Shown: piece after piece, positions 1-9,161 of the stretch | Layout: each line of letters starts with the position of its first letter | Numbering within the stretch: the stretch's first letter is position 1 | Assembly: GCA_023416585.1 (NCBI GenBank) | Contig: JAEZHM010000113.1 | Span: 62,001-126,000, forward strand | Reading direction: 5' to 3' | DNA length: 64,000 nucleotides | Origin: Bacillota bacterium | Lineage (GTDB): Bacteria; Bacillota; Clostridia; Christensenellales; Aristaeellaceae | Notes under the pieces: generated by a model | Database searches by the model: none | Seen by the model: only the letters and a program-made list of their open reading frames with translations | Told to the model about the DNA's origin: nothing | Program-made: the position numbers and the translations under genes

Positions 1-1534
1 TGATGAAGCCGGTGGGCCAGTAGCCGGCGACTTCCCAGTTGCCGGTGGCGCCGTTGGTATCCCAGGTTGCACTGGATTCACCGGTGATCTCGCACTTGAG
101 GCCGAACTTTGTCAGCTGGTCATACGCAGCTTGGGTGCCGCGGCCGGCCTGAGCTTCGGTGTTGGCCAGGTAGCTCATATGGATGACGAAGGGTGCGCCC
201 TTGAAGTACCAGCCATCGGCCTTCTTTTCCAAGCCGGCCTTGACGAGCAGCTTCTCAGCCGCAGCGGTATCGTACTTCCAGCAGCCGTAGCCGAACATGT
301 CGACAAGAGCGTCGTGATCCGTGGGGATGTTTTTGCCCTGGTCACGCAGGGCCTTGCCCATGCGCTCGGCATAGTCGGGGTCGAAGGGCTTCACAGTGGT
401 GCCATCGCCCAAATCCAGGGTGAATTCCGTAAGCCAGGGCATCAGGGGCTTGAAATACAGTTCCTGCATGGCGCTGGTAGCGGTAAGCATCGGCAGGGGG
501 CTTGCGCGGCCCACGCCGTCGAAGATGTTCTGGGAGATCTCGTCAAAGTTCATCGCCAGAGCGATGGCCCAACGGAAGTCCGGATTGTTGTAGGGTTCTT
601 TAGCCATTTCGAAGGCAATACCCTTGGAGCAGGGGTCGTCGCTGGTGGCGTATGGGAACTCTTTGTACCAGGCGGCGATCTTGTCGTTGGCGGAGGTCAT
701 GACCTCCAGGATTTCGGGGGTGACTTCGCAGAGGATGTCAACTTCGTTGTTGATCATAGCCATCTGGCGGGTGGTGTCATCGCCCAGAGCCTTGACCAGG
801 ATGTACTTGGCTTGAGGCATTTTGTCGGTTACGACGCCGACGGTGCTGTTCTGCCAGTCTTCGCGGCGCTCGTACAGGATCCACTTGCCAAGCTCGTCAT
901 AGGATTTCACGGTGTAGGGGCCGGCCACAACGGGCTTCTCATCCTTGAACGTGGTCACATCTCCCACCTTGGAGTAGATGTGTTCGGGAACGATGCGCAG
1001 ATCGTTGCCCCAGATAGTGACGCCAAATTTCATCGCAAGACGGGGGAAGGATTCCTTCGTCACGATCTTCACGGTGTAGTCGTCAACCTTTTCCACGGAC
1101 TTGAACACCTGGTTGTAGTAGTCGCACTGGTTGATACCGGGGTTGGACATGATCATGTTGAAGGTGAAGACCACGTCGTCAGCGGTGAGGTCTTCGCCGT
1201 CAGACCACTTGATGCCCTGGCGGATTTTCACCGTATGCTCGGTAAAATCAGCGTTGGAAACGGGCATGCCGTCAGCCACTTCGCCGAACTGCTCGCCCTT
1301 GACAGTATCCATTTCCCACATCATGGCGGACATAAGCTGATGGATGCCAAAGCCCATTTGGGTGCCCTGCATGTAGGAGTTGAATTGGCCCGGTGTGTCG
1401 GTCGGAGTCTGGGTCTCAACAATAAGGGTTTCCCGGCGCGGAGTCCCGACTTCGGTCGTCCCTTCAGCGAACGCCACGGGGATGAGCGAGAGCAGCATCG
1501 CCAGCGCGAGGAGAACGGACAGGGTTTTGCGCAT
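1..1534 (-). CDS. Family 5 extracellular solute-binding protein, 3' end outside window
   Basis: Binding component of an ABC importer of the oligopeptide/dipeptide/nickel (SBP_bac_5) type; some members bind oligosaccharides instead. The protein begins MRKTLSVLLALAMLLSLIPV and has a signal peptide ending near AFAE, without a lipobox cysteine. The body shows family features such as IRQGIKWSDGEDLTADDVVF and VVAGPYTVKSYDE. The start is the ATG at 1534, preceded by AAAGGAGGT at a good distance. About 511 residues are present and the frame is still open at the left edge, so the C-terminus and any permease genes lie outside. A long open frame on the opposite strand is only its shadow. The ligand cannot be told from sequence. 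Confidence 0.93.
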   Translation of the reverse strand, partial: MRKTLSVLLALAMLLSLIPVAFAEGTTEVGTPRRETLIVETQTPTDTPGQFNSYMQGTQMGFGIHQLMSAMMWEMDTVKGEQFGEVADGMPVSNADFTEHTVKIRQGIKWSDGEDLTADDVVFTFNMIMSNPGINQCDYYNQVFKSVEKVDDYTVKIVTKESFPRLAMKFGVTIWGNDLRIVPEHIYSKVGDVTTFKDEKPVVAGPYTVKSYDELGKWILYERREDWQNSTVGVVTDKMPQAKYILVKALGDDTTRQMAMINNEVDILCEVTPEILEVMTSANDKIAAWYKEFPYATSDDPCSKGIAFEMAKEPYNNPDFRWAIALAMNFDEISQNIFDGVGRASPLPMLTATSAMQELYFKPLMPWLTEFTLDLGDGTTVKPFDPDYAERMGKALRDQGKNIPTDHDALVDMFGYGCWKYDTAAAEKLLVKAGLEKKADGWYFKGAPFVIHMSYLANTEAQAGRGTQAAYDQLTKFGLKCEITGESSATWDTNGATGNWEVAGYWPTGFI

Positions 1535-2151
1535 GTTGGTAACCTCCTTTTTATTATTGACACGACATACGGTTTGATAACACGTATGCCATGAGCAATC
1601 CATCAGAGTATCTCATCATCGCATCTATTATGTACAATTTCCATATCGAAAGTAAGTCAAGTATATCGTAGGTGTACAAAGAAGTCAATAGATTCTATCA
1701 AAGTCGATAATTTATACCCAATATATCATTTGGTTGCAATGTATTATGTATCGGATCATAAAGCAGCTATGCCGGAAACATTTATTGGTCCATATTTAAT
1801 GATACAATAAAAATATTTATAATAAAATAATCGAATTATTTGTTTGGTTTAAAAATAACTCATGGAAAAGAAAACACGAATATATAGCGGTGTCATGAAG
1901 AAATTTAATGGGACAGGAACAACGGCATAACAAATATTGGAAAGTGGAATCTGATATAATGCAATCGATTGCATAACTATTTTATTAAGATAGTGATATG
2001 ATCCACCACAGTATACACAATGGCATGAAATATGAGAACTGGCTTGTTTGGACTCGCTGATATGGAATTGTGAAATATACCGTAACCAATTGAGGGGACG
2101 GGTTTTTAATCATATGATTTGTTTTTTGAATGTTTGCAGGAAATGTTCGGA
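1535..2151. other. AT-rich intergenic region without a recognised gene
   Basis: About 617 bases, clearly richer in A+T than the neighbours, between the start of the binding-protein gene and the stop of the XRE regulator. It must hold the promoter of the leftward binding-protein gene. I see TTGACT with an AT-rich stretch downstream on the minus strand around 1625-1660, but the spacing is poor and I do not call it. No convincing ORF, RNA gene or terminator was found. Confidence 0.5.
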
Positions 2152-2421
2152 TCATTTCACCTGCGCTGGGGGCCATGTATCATCATCCGACAGGAGCCAA
2201 TTCACATCGACACCCAATATCTTTGAAAAAGTCATCAATTCGTAATCTGCAACGAATCGCGTACCAATTTCTATTCTGCTTATGCTGTCCCGCTCAAGTG
2301 TAATGCCTTCAATCTGTACTTTTGCTGCCAAGTCTGCCTGTGATAGTCTTCGCTTCAATCTCGCTTCTCTGATTCGCTCACCGCTGATGTTCTTGTGGCC
2401 ATCAAAATCGTATATTTTCAT
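2152..2421 (-). CDS. Small XRE-family HTH transcriptional regulator
   Basis: An 89-residue DNA-binding protein made of little more than one Cro/C1-type helix-turn-helix domain. The HTH runs from about residue 14 to 70: RIREARLKRRLSQADLAAKV, a recognition-helix region ending SISRIEIGTRF, and the family ending LGVDVNWLL. The start is ATG 2421, preceded by AAGAGGTG. It is divergent from the CheW-MCP pair. The 302-base space between them contains an inverted repeat lying in the rightward promoter, so autorepression and control of the chemotaxis genes is the simplest model (inference). No ligand or protease domain is present. Confidence 0.85.
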   Translation of the reverse strand: MKIYDFDGHKNISGERIREARLKRRLSQADLAAKVQIEGITLERDSISRIEIGTRFVADYELMTFSKILGVDVNWLLSDDDTWPPAQVK

Positions 2422-2434
2422 TGTACACCTCTTA

Positions 2435-2479
2435 AATTTGTGTTAAAGATCAGAAATTTTCTTGAAATTAACACAAATT
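2435..2479. promoter_or_regulatory. Inverted repeat, probable operator of the XRE regulator
   Basis: AATTTGTGTTAA at 2435-2446 and its exact complement TTAACACAAATT at 2468-2479 form a perfect 12-bp inverted repeat with a 21-base spacer. The right arm lies entirely inside the spacer of the rightward promoter at 2462-2490, and the left arm starts 14 bases upstream of the regulator's start codon. A weaker direct repeat (TTAAAGATCAGAA at 2443-2455, CTAAAGGTCAGAA at 2495-2507) overlaps it. The spacing suits a repressor acting on both genes. Binding is inferred. Confidence 0.6.
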
Positions 2480-2490
2480 GAGCTTATAAT
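2462..2490 (+). promoter_or_regulatory. Sigma-A type promoter for the CheW-MCP genes
   Basis: TTGAAA at 2462-2467 and a consensus TATAAT at 2485-2490 are separated by 17 bases. Transcription would start near 2497, leaving a leader of about 227 bases before the CheW start at 2724. The spacer contains one arm of the inverted repeat. Confidence 0.7.
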
Positions 2491-2723
2491 TGCGCTAAAG
2501 GTCAGAATCACGAAAATTTGGAGGAAGCGTTTTTCAGCAACCCACATATATATGGACATGTGAAGCCTAAGGATGTGCCAAATTTGTCGTGAATTTCATA
2601 AAATCACAACTAGATTAACTCAAAAGCAGAGGATTGATACGGACGACTAATTATTTGTGGATTCCGGTGTTGATCCCACCGGGCTCAATAACAAGATACG
2701 ATCAAAAAAGGAGGAGTATAAAA

Positions 2724-3218
2724 ATGACGCAGTCAATTAGCCAGAATATGGAAGGGCGGGAGGAGGATACGCTGAAAGGAAAGCACCTCATATTTTACAT
2801 GGGCTATGAGATGTATGGCATAGAGATACGCCATATTACTGAAATCATCGGTGTCCAGCCAATAACGGAAATCCCTGAGATGCCGCAGTACGTAAAGGGA
2901 ATCACAAATCTTCGGGGCAAGATCGTTCCGGTCATAGACGCTCGCCTGCGCTTTAAAAAGTCAGCTAGAGAATATGACGGAAAGACCTGCATTATCATAA
3001 TAGACATCAAGCAAATTTCAATTGGCCTGATTGTTGACAGTGTGTCAGAAGTATTGAAATTAGAGGATGAGGATATCGCGCCAGCACCTACCATCAATAA
3101 AACAGATCACAAGTTTGTCAAAGGGATCGGGAAGGTGGGAAAAAGCGTTATCCTTTTGCTGGATTGCCAGAATCTTTTGACGGATGACGAATGGATCTGC
3201 TTGGGAAATGCTACGTGA
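2724..3218 (+). CDS. cheW: CheW-like chemotaxis coupling protein
   Basis: A 164-residue single-domain CheW protein, which in known systems docks receptors to the CheA kinase at the cytoplasmic face of the membrane. It shows the typical HLIFYMGYEMYGIEI opening, the ITEIPEMPQYVKGITNLRGK segment and the late VKGIGKVGKSVILLLD strand. The frame is open from 2634, but ATG 2724 has AAAGGAGGAG just upstream and begins the conserved protein, so I chose it. A methyl-accepting protein follows 159 bases downstream. No CheA, CheR, CheB or CheY is in the window, so this is a satellite receptor-coupler pair that probably relies on a kinase encoded elsewhere. Confidence 0.9.
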   Translation: MTQSISQNMEGREEDTLKGKHLIFYMGYEMYGIEIRHITEIIGVQPITEIPEMPQYVKGITNLRGKIVPVIDARLRFKKSAREYDGKTCIIIIDIKQISIGLIVDSVSEVLKLEDEDIAPAPTINKTDHKFVKGIGKVGKSVILLLDCQNLLTDDEWICLGNAT

Positions 3219-3377
3219 TTGCAAGTACGGCCAAATCAATTATAGCAAATTCCGTATACGGCATATTTCGTTCGTTATCTCCATTTTTATAAGGTTTTCT
3301 TGTCGGTAGGCAATAAAAAGGTGATATCAAATACGATCTACGTACATGAAAAGCACAAAAGCATAGGAGGAATACAA

Positions 3378-5168
3378 ATGAAAAACCTAACAATCAGCAT
3401 GAAACTTATTGCAGGATTCGGTATCGTATTGATTCTGATGATTCTAACCGTCGGGTCAGCTATGTTAAGCATTGGGCAAATCGTGCAACAGGTTGATCTG
3501 TACGCTACGTATACAGTTCCCAATATAAACTCCACCTGGAGCATAAGGCGTGATCTTGTTTCCGTTGAGCGCTACATGCTGCAAGCAATGAAAGCAGATA
3601 CAAAGGGGGAAAAAGAAGCATACCTGAACGAGGCCGCCAATGACTCCGCCCGTGTGGGGGAAAGCCTGAATGCGTTTACCAAGAATCAGATGGACCGGGC
3701 AATGGAAGAAAAAATTGCAGAGGCTACATCCCAGCTTAAAAAAACCGCATCGGTACGGCAGCAGGTTACGAAGCTGCTTGGAAATGATAATGAAACAGAT
3801 AAGGCGCTGGCCTTAAAGCTTTTTGAGGAGCAATACATACCCGAATTCAATAAATTGGCCGAGATGGTTGTTGAGTTCAGTGATAACGAGGTGCAGCAGG
3901 CCGGAGTACAAAGGGAGGATGCTGCGCGCACGCAGACTGTAGCATGGATCATGCTGGTATCTGTTGCAATCGTTTCCTTTGTGGTGACAATCATCGTCAT
4001 CTACGCGATCAGAAAATCCATTTTGTCTCCGGTCAAAGAGATCGAACGGGTGTTTACTGAAATTGCCAAAGGCAATATGAAGGCCAATGTGAATTATGAC
4101 AGCCGTGACGAGCTTGGGAATATGGCCAGGCTTATCAAACAGACAAATGAGCTGCAGGGCTCAATTCTTGGAGATGTGATCAACAATTTCACCAAGATAT
4201 CCCAAGGCGACCTGCGCATAAGAGCAGAAATTGATTATCCCGGCGACTATGCCGCCCTCAAGAAGGCTACGGAAGATACCGCCGCCGCCCTGAATCACAC
4301 TTTGATGACGATTAACACTGCAGCAGGGCAGGTGAGTGCAGGTGCCTCGCAGGTGGCAAGCGGAGCACAGTCCCTGGCGACCGGCTCGACAGAGCAGGCT
4401 TCTTCCGTGGAAGAACTGAGTGTCTCCATTACCAAAATTGCAGAACAGGCGGCAAAAAACTCAGTGAACGTAAAGTCTGCGACACAATACGTGGAACAGG
4501 TAAGCGCAGGCGTCTTTGCCGGCAACGAGCATATGGTGCAGCTGACGAAAGCTATGGCGAATATTGGGGCTTCGTCCAATCAGATTGCAAACATTACAAA
4601 GGTCATTGAAGATATCGCTTTCCAGACCAACATTCTTGCGCTGAATGCCGCTATCGAAGCTGCCCGTGCCGGAAATGCCGGAAAAGGCTTTGCCGTTGTT
4701 GCGGATGAAGTGCGAAGCCTTGCAGCAAAATCAGCAGAAGCCGCCAAGCAGACTGCAGAATTGATTCAGCGCTCGGCTTCCACTGTAGCGGAAGGTTCGC
4801 AAATTACGGAACAAACCGCTAAGATTCTGTTTGATGTCAGTGAAAAGGCGAAGGAAGCTAACGTAAACATCATTCAAATAGATCATGCATCCTCCGATCA
4901 GGCCATTGCCATTGAACAGATCAAACAAGGACTTAACCAAGTTTCAGCCGTTGTGCAAACCAATGCCGCCACGGCTGAGGAAAACTCCGCAACCAGCGAA
5001 GAAATGTCCGCCCAGGCGTCCACGCTGCGTGAGGAAGTTAGCAGATTCAAGCTGGATTCCAGAGAGGACAAAGGGGCTGCAGGAAGTATATACCTCGATG
5101 GAGATATATCCAAATCAGGCAATGCAAGGCATGAAAACGTATATGCAATCGGCAAGTATTCAGGCTGA
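3378..5168 (+). CDS. Methyl-accepting chemotaxis protein
   Basis: A transmembrane chemoreceptor of 596 residues. Order of parts: membrane helix at about 12-34, a helical extracellular sensor of the four-helix-bundle type to about 190, second membrane helix at about 197-218 (WIMLVSVAIVSFVVTIIVIY), HAMP, then the cytoplasmic signalling coiled coil. The hairpin tip is the invariant AFQTNILALNAAIEAARAG, followed by GKGFAVVADEVRSLAAKSAE. There is no C-terminal NWETF-type pentapeptide for CheR tethering. ATG 3378 has AGGAGG upstream and starts the membrane-anchor sequence; an in-frame extension to 3300 lacks a ribosome site. The ligand is unknown. Expressed with CheW from the shared upstream promoter (inferred). 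Confidence 0.93.
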   Translation: MKNLTISMKLIAGFGIVLILMILTVGSAMLSIGQIVQQVDLYATYTVPNINSTWSIRRDLVSVERYMLQAMKADTKGEKEAYLNEAANDSARVGESLNAFTKNQMDRAMEEKIAEATSQLKKTASVRQQVTKLLGNDNETDKALALKLFEEQYIPEFNKLAEMVVEFSDNEVQQAGVQREDAARTQTVAWIMLVSVAIVSFVVTIIVIYAIRKSILSPVKEIERVFTEIAKGNMKANVNYDSRDELGNMARLIKQTNELQGSILGDVINNFTKISQGDLRIRAEIDYPGDYAALKKATEDTAAALNHTLMTINTAAGQVSAGASQVASGAQSLATGSTEQASSVEELSVSITKIAEQAAKNSVNVKSATQYVEQVSAGVFAGNEHMVQLTKAMANIGASSNQIANITKVIEDIAFQTNILALNAAIEAARAGNAGKGFAVVADEVRSLAAKSAEAAKQTAELIQRSASTVAEGSQITEQTAKILFDVSEKAKEANVNIIQIDHASSDQAIAIEQIKQGLNQVSAVVQTNAATAEENSATSEEMSAQASTLREEVSRFKLDSREDKGAAGSIYLDGDISKSGNARHENVYAIGKYSG

Positions 5169-5200
5169 CCTTTTTAAACTCCAAACAGTCAACTATCAAC

Positions 5201-5235
5201 AAAAGAGCCGTCTTAAGCGACGGCTCTTTTTCTTT
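5201..5235 (+). terminator. Rho-independent terminator after the MCP gene
   Basis: A perfect 12-bp stem (AAAAGAGCCGTC at 5201-5212, complement at 5219-5230) with a 6-base loop is followed by TCTTT. It ends the CheW-MCP unit. Confidence 0.88.
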
Positions 5236-5424
5236 ACATATACCATTTGATCCTGGCATTCAAACGAAATATCGATAGCGCTTTCTCCTCTTGGCCACTT
5301 ATATTATAGCATGGGGCCGCCTTAACAACAAGACTGTATATTTGAGGGCAAATATGCTAGACTACACGCACGACGGAAAGTGCCCAATCTCATCCCGCCA
5401 TTAAACGAAAGGGGATTTTGAAGA

Positions 5425-7683
5425 ATGGAGCAAGCGCAGGAACAGAAGGAACTGCTGTCTGAAAATCTTCATTTGGAGCACACGATCGCTTTCGTGCAAA
5501 GGGAAATAGCGCAGCTAAAGCAAAAACGGGAAGAGCGGGAGACGGCCATCTCTTCCGCGCATGATGATGTACAGGAGTATGCGCCGCGGGCAGACACCAT
5601 ATCAAGCCTGTACTCCATGCAGGGCTTTCACGACCTGGCTGAGCTGAGCCAATATTTTCAGCCCGAATCCGATCAAATCGCCGCTCGTGAAAAAGAAACC
5701 GCAACAATCCAGTCTTTGGGAAACATGCTGGATTCGCCTTATTTTGCGCGGATCGATTTTCGCTTCAACGGGGAAGAGAAAGCAGAAAGCATTTATATCG
5801 GCCGCTGCACGCTGATGGAAAAGGATACGCTTATCCTACACGTACATGATTGGCGTGCGCCAGTATCCAGCGTATTTTACCGCCATGGCCTGGGCAAGGC
5901 GTCGTATGAAGCGCCTGCCGGCACGGTCACAGGCGAGGTGCAGCTTAAGCGGCAGTATGAAATAAAGCAGGGGAATCTTCTATTCTTTTTTGATGCGGAT
6001 ATTCAGATTATCGACGAATTCCTTAGGAACCTGCTTTCAAAAAATGCCACGCCTCAAATGAAAACCATTGTGGAGACCATTCAAAAGGATCAGGACATCG
6101 TCATCAGGGATATGGAAAGCGATGTGCTTTTGGTACAGGGCGCGGCGGGAAGCGGCAAGACATCCATTGCGCTGCATAGGGTTGCGTATCTTATGTACCG
6201 GGAACTGGCGGGCAAGTTAAGTGCCAACGATATTCTTATTCTGTCCCCCAGCACTGTATATGAAAAATACATTTCGAATGTTCTGCCGGAACTTGGGGAG
6301 AGCAATGTGAAAACCATACTCCTGGAAGATATCTTTCAAAGCATATTTGCGCAGGATACGATACAGTCCAGGGGCGAATGGCTGGAAAAGCTGCTTTCAT
6401 GCCGGAAGGATAGACAGGCTGAACTATGGAAAAGCAGCATGGCATTCAAGGGGTCTTATGCGTTTATGAAGATACTTGACCGGCTTGTTCTGGACTTGCC
6501 AAGAAATTGGATTGATTTTCAGGATGTGGACTATGACGGACATTGCATTGCATACCGGGATGTTTTGAAATCCGCCGTCTGCAATCCAAAAAAGATTGCG
6601 GTTTTAGGGATGCGCCTTATATGGCTGGAGCAGGAAATACTCGAGAAAGTGCACCGTCTGCGCAAAAACCGCATACGGAAGCTGAATCATTTTGCGGCAC
6701 GGTTTCCTGAGCATATGACGGAGATGGAGGAATTCGCCCGGTGGATTTCCATTCGCGAGAGCTCCGCGCTCCTTAAAGAAATACGGAAGTTTACCAGGAT
6801 CGATGTAAAAGCGCTGTATAGAAGGCTCTTCAGTGATAAAAAGAGTTTTTACCGACTTGCCAAGGGTATCGTGCTGCCTGAAAACATCGAGGAGATTTTT
6901 TTGCTTACAAGCGGTCAGCTGGCGGAAGAGCAGATCAAATATGATGATGCCGGTGCGATGTCCTATTTGTTTATTAGGGTTCACGGCTGTGATGATTACA
7001 GCCATATCAGGCAGCTTGTAATAGACGAGGCCCAGGACGAGGAGCTTTTGCATTTCGCCCTATTGCGTGACCTGTGTCCCTATGCGCGCTATACCATTTT
7101 GGGGGATGTCAACCAGTCCATCGGGAAGCCGGCGGATACTTCGATGTACCAACATATCAGCGCTATTCTTAACAAGGGTAAATCAACGTTCGCCACCATG
7201 GAAAAGAGCTTCCGCTGCACGGAGGAGATATGGCGCTTCAGTGCAAAGTTCCTTCCCCCGAACATGGCGGGGCAATGCTTCAGCCGGTCAGGCGAGGAGC
7301 CGGTTGTTCACGGGGCTTTAAGCCTTTCAAAGATGGATGATCTGCTGACAGAAGAAGTAACGGCCTGCAAGGAGAAAGGATATGGGTCCATTGGACTCAT
7401 CTGCAAGACGGAAAAAGACGCCTCCATTGTATATGAAAGATTAAAGAGCAGGATGGCGCTGCGGTTTATCCATCACGACAGCGTGGCGGATATAAAGGGT
7501 ACAATTGTACTACCCATTTTCATGGCAAAAGGATTGGAGTTTGACGCTGTGCTTGTATGCGATGCGGATCAGGAGCATTACCGTACAGAGGATGACAAGG
7601 GGCTCTTGTATATAGCGTGTACGAGGGCACTGCATAGGCTGAACCTTTTCTACACCGGGGAAATCAGCCCGCTGCTGGTGTGA
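5425..7683 (+). CDS. helD: HelD-like superfamily 1 helicase / RNA polymerase recycling ATPase
   Basis: HelD uses ATP to strip stalled RNA polymerase from DNA in Gram-positive bacteria. At 752 residues the length fits the family. The N-terminal 60 residues form the coiled coil that reaches into the polymerase secondary channel. The conserved IYIGR and LHVHDWRAPVSSVFY segments follow, then Walker A GAAGSGKTS at about residue 239, Walker B VIDEAQDEE at about 532, and late helicase motifs (KSFRCTEEI, MAKGLEFDAVLVCD, LLYIACTRA). The start is ATG 5425 after GAAAGGGGAT. An acyl-carrier-like gene follows within 25 bases and is probably co-transcribed. Confidence 0.9.
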   Translation: MEQAQEQKELLSENLHLEHTIAFVQREIAQLKQKREERETAISSAHDDVQEYAPRADTISSLYSMQGFHDLAELSQYFQPESDQIAAREKETATIQSLGNMLDSPYFARIDFRFNGEEKAESIYIGRCTLMEKDTLILHVHDWRAPVSSVFYRHGLGKASYEAPAGTVTGEVQLKRQYEIKQGNLLFFFDADIQIIDEFLRNLLSKNATPQMKTIVETIQKDQDIVIRDMESDVLLVQGAAGSGKTSIALHRVAYLMYRELAGKLSANDILILSPSTVYEKYISNVLPELGESNVKTILLEDIFQSIFAQDTIQSRGEWLEKLLSCRKDRQAELWKSSMAFKGSYAFMKILDRLVLDLPRNWIDFQDVDYDGHCIAYRDVLKSAVCNPKKIAVLGMRLIWLEQEILEKVHRLRKNRIRKLNHFAARFPEHMTEMEEFARWISIRESSALLKEIRKFTRIDVKALYRRLFSDKKSFYRLAKGIVLPENIEEIFLLTSGQLAEEQIKYDDAGAMSYLFIRVHGCDDYSHIRQLVIDEAQDEELLHFALLRDLCPYARYTILGDVNQSIGKPADTSMYQHISAILNKGKSTFATMEKSFRCTEEIWRFSAKFLPPNMAGQCFSRSGEEPVVHGALSLSKMDDLLTEEVTACKEKGYGSIGLICKTEKDASIVYERLKSRMALRFIHHDSVADIKGTIVLPIFMAKGLEFDAVLVCDADQEHYRTEDDKGLLYIACTRALHRLNLFYTGEISPLLV

Positions 7684-7704
7684 TTGTGTGAGGGAGGGAT
7701 TTGT

Positions 7705-7995
7705 TTGGTTATTCTCAAGGTAAGGAAGCTCCTGGCGGAAATCATCGGCGTAGAGGCGGTGGACATAACCTCTAGAATGCCTCTGACAAAAGACAATGGT
7801 GTAGATCCGCTGGATATTGCAAAGCTTATCATCGCATGCGAAAAAGAATTCAAGGTAACCATTCACGACGAGGATGTCCTTGATTTCCACTGCGCCTACG
7901 ATATTGCGGCCTACATTGACAATTTGCTTTCACTTGGCCTCAATGAAATACCCGAACGAACCGAGGAAGACCGTACCGCGTGGTTTTATGAATAG
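7705..7995 (+). CDS. Acyl-carrier-protein-like protein lacking the phosphopantetheine serine
   Basis: A 96-residue protein with the ACP fold signature: VRKLLAEIIGVEAVDITSRM, then NGVDPLDIAKLIIACEKEF and TIHDEDV. In real ACPs the second motif reads GADSLD, with Ser carrying 4'-phosphopantetheine; here the aligned residue is Pro. The start is taken as TTG 7705 because GAGGGAGGG ends 6 bases before it; the frame is open from 7684. It lies just after helD. Without Ser it cannot be charged in the usual way, so it may be a protein-binding module rather than an acyl carrier (inference). Confidence 0.7.
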   Translation: MVILKVRKLLAEIIGVEAVDITSRMPLTKDNGVDPLDIAKLIIACEKEFKVTIHDEDVLDFHCAYDIAAYIDNLLSLGLNEIPERTEEDRTAWFYE

Positions 7996-8033
7996 AAAAA
8001 ACGATGTAGGCTGCCGGCGAGACCCGGCAGCCT
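7996..8033 (-). terminator. Terminator between convergent genes
   Basis: A 10-bp stem (8008-8017 with 8024-8033) and a 6-base loop. Read leftward it is followed by a run of six T, so it is a good terminator for the sigma/anti-sigma unit. It may also serve the rightward helD unit, though without a T run on that side. Confidence 0.75.
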
Positions 8034-8063
8034 GCGATTTATCCAGGTATGAGAAAACATGAT

Positions 8064-9161
8064 CTATTTGGCAGCAACATTGGGAATCAGGATGCTGTCA
8101 TCCCCTGCAGCGAGTTGGAACATGTCGGAATAACCGGAGCTGGTAAGGAACTCGAAATGGACGATGATTTTAACCGGCTTCGTATTATCCACAATGTGAT
8201 CGGCAAAATCCTTATCCGACCAGAGGGTATTTTCCGTATATCCTGCTGAGCAGCCTGATACGGTCAGTTCATTCTTTCCCGCTTCCCCGGAAAGCTTCCC
8301 GTCCATCATCCATTGATTCATGATTTTCCCGCACCGTTCCATGGACACCCCGGCGTCTACTGTGAGCTGCAAATCCACATAAATGCGGATGGGTGAAATG
8401 AGGAATTCGCTTATTTTTGCCGAGTAATCGCCGATTTTTGTTTCTTCAGTAGGCTGAACATGATATACCCCCGGCAGATTCACGGAGGACAGCGTGAAGG
8501 AAAGCTCCTTTGGCGTATCCTTTGTATTGCGTATGGGAAGCTCCACCGTGAAAGTATCACCCAAGGTCAATTGGGACAGATCGAACTGCTCCCAGGCCAC
8601 GATCTCACCGTTGCCTTCGCCTGCATAGGTGCCGCATTCGCCCAGTGGGTCGACATGCTCCCCGTTGATCAGGCACCAGTCCATCACTATCCAGTTGATG
8701 TGATCTTTATTGGCAGCGTCAAATGTGAAGCTTTCCGCCTGCTCTGTGTCGAAATCTACTTGGAAGGGTTCAGTAGCGCTCCGGTCCCTGGTTGCGTACA
8801 CGACCCGCAGGTATCTGCCGTCGAATACGGCTTCCTTGATGGTTACGTCCACATGTTCAAAGCTGTAGGAAGCCAAATCCTTTTTCAAAAGGGCATAAGC
8901 GTCCGGCTGGACGGTGGAAAAGACTTCTTTCTTGTCCTTGCCCATCAGATCAAACAGCCCGAAGCCGTTTGTAAGCGCCATGGCTGTGGCCAGGGCGGCC
9001 AGCAGCAGCACAAGTGCGATGACGGCGGCTGCAGGAATCTTTTTTTTCATAGCTGTCTCTCCTTCTTTTTCGATGGCGGAAAGCACTTGAGCTTTCATTC
9101 CCATATGCATTGTCATGCCGGAGAGGCGTGCATCGACGGCTTGCCTGAAATTTTTATTCAT
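8064..9161 (-). CDS. Membrane anti-sigma-factor-like protein (DUF4179-type)
   Basis: A 365-residue single-pass membrane protein. A cytoplasmic N-terminus of about 36 residues (NKNFRQAVDARLSGMTMHMG) precedes a membrane helix at about 37-62. The rest is an extracellular domain rich in beta strands, like the DUF4179 proteins encoded after ECF sigma genes in Clostridia. The start is ATG 9161 after AAGGTGG and overlaps the sigma gene stop by 8 bases, so the two are translationally coupled. It probably holds the sigma factor at the membrane until an envelope signal arrives. The family call is from resemblance, and no zinc-binding anti-sigma motif is seen. Confidence 0.75.
   Translation of the reverse strand: MNKNFRQAVDARLSGMTMHMGMKAQVLSAIEKEGETAMKKKIPAAAVIALVLLLAALATAMALTNGFGLFDLMGKDKKEVFSTVQPDAYALLKKDLASYSFEHVDVTIKEAVFDGRYLRVVYATRDRSATEPFQVDFDTEQAESFTFDAANKDHINWIVMDWCLINGEHVDPLGECGTYAGEGNGEIVAWEQFDLSQLTLGDTFTVELPIRNTKDTPKELSFTLSSVNLPGVYHVQPTEETKIGDYSAKISEFLISPIRIYVDLQLTVDAGVSMERCGKIMNQWMMDGKLSGEAGKNELTVSGCSAGYTENTLWSDKDFADHIVDNTKPVKIIVHFEFLTSSGYSDMFQLAAGDDSILIPNVAAK

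Noticed and set aside
131..1594. A 487-codon rightward open frame
   Set aside because: It lies opposite the solute-binding-protein gene, which has a signal peptide, ribosome site and family motifs. The rightward translation is Gly/His/Val-rich without domains, typical of a shadow.
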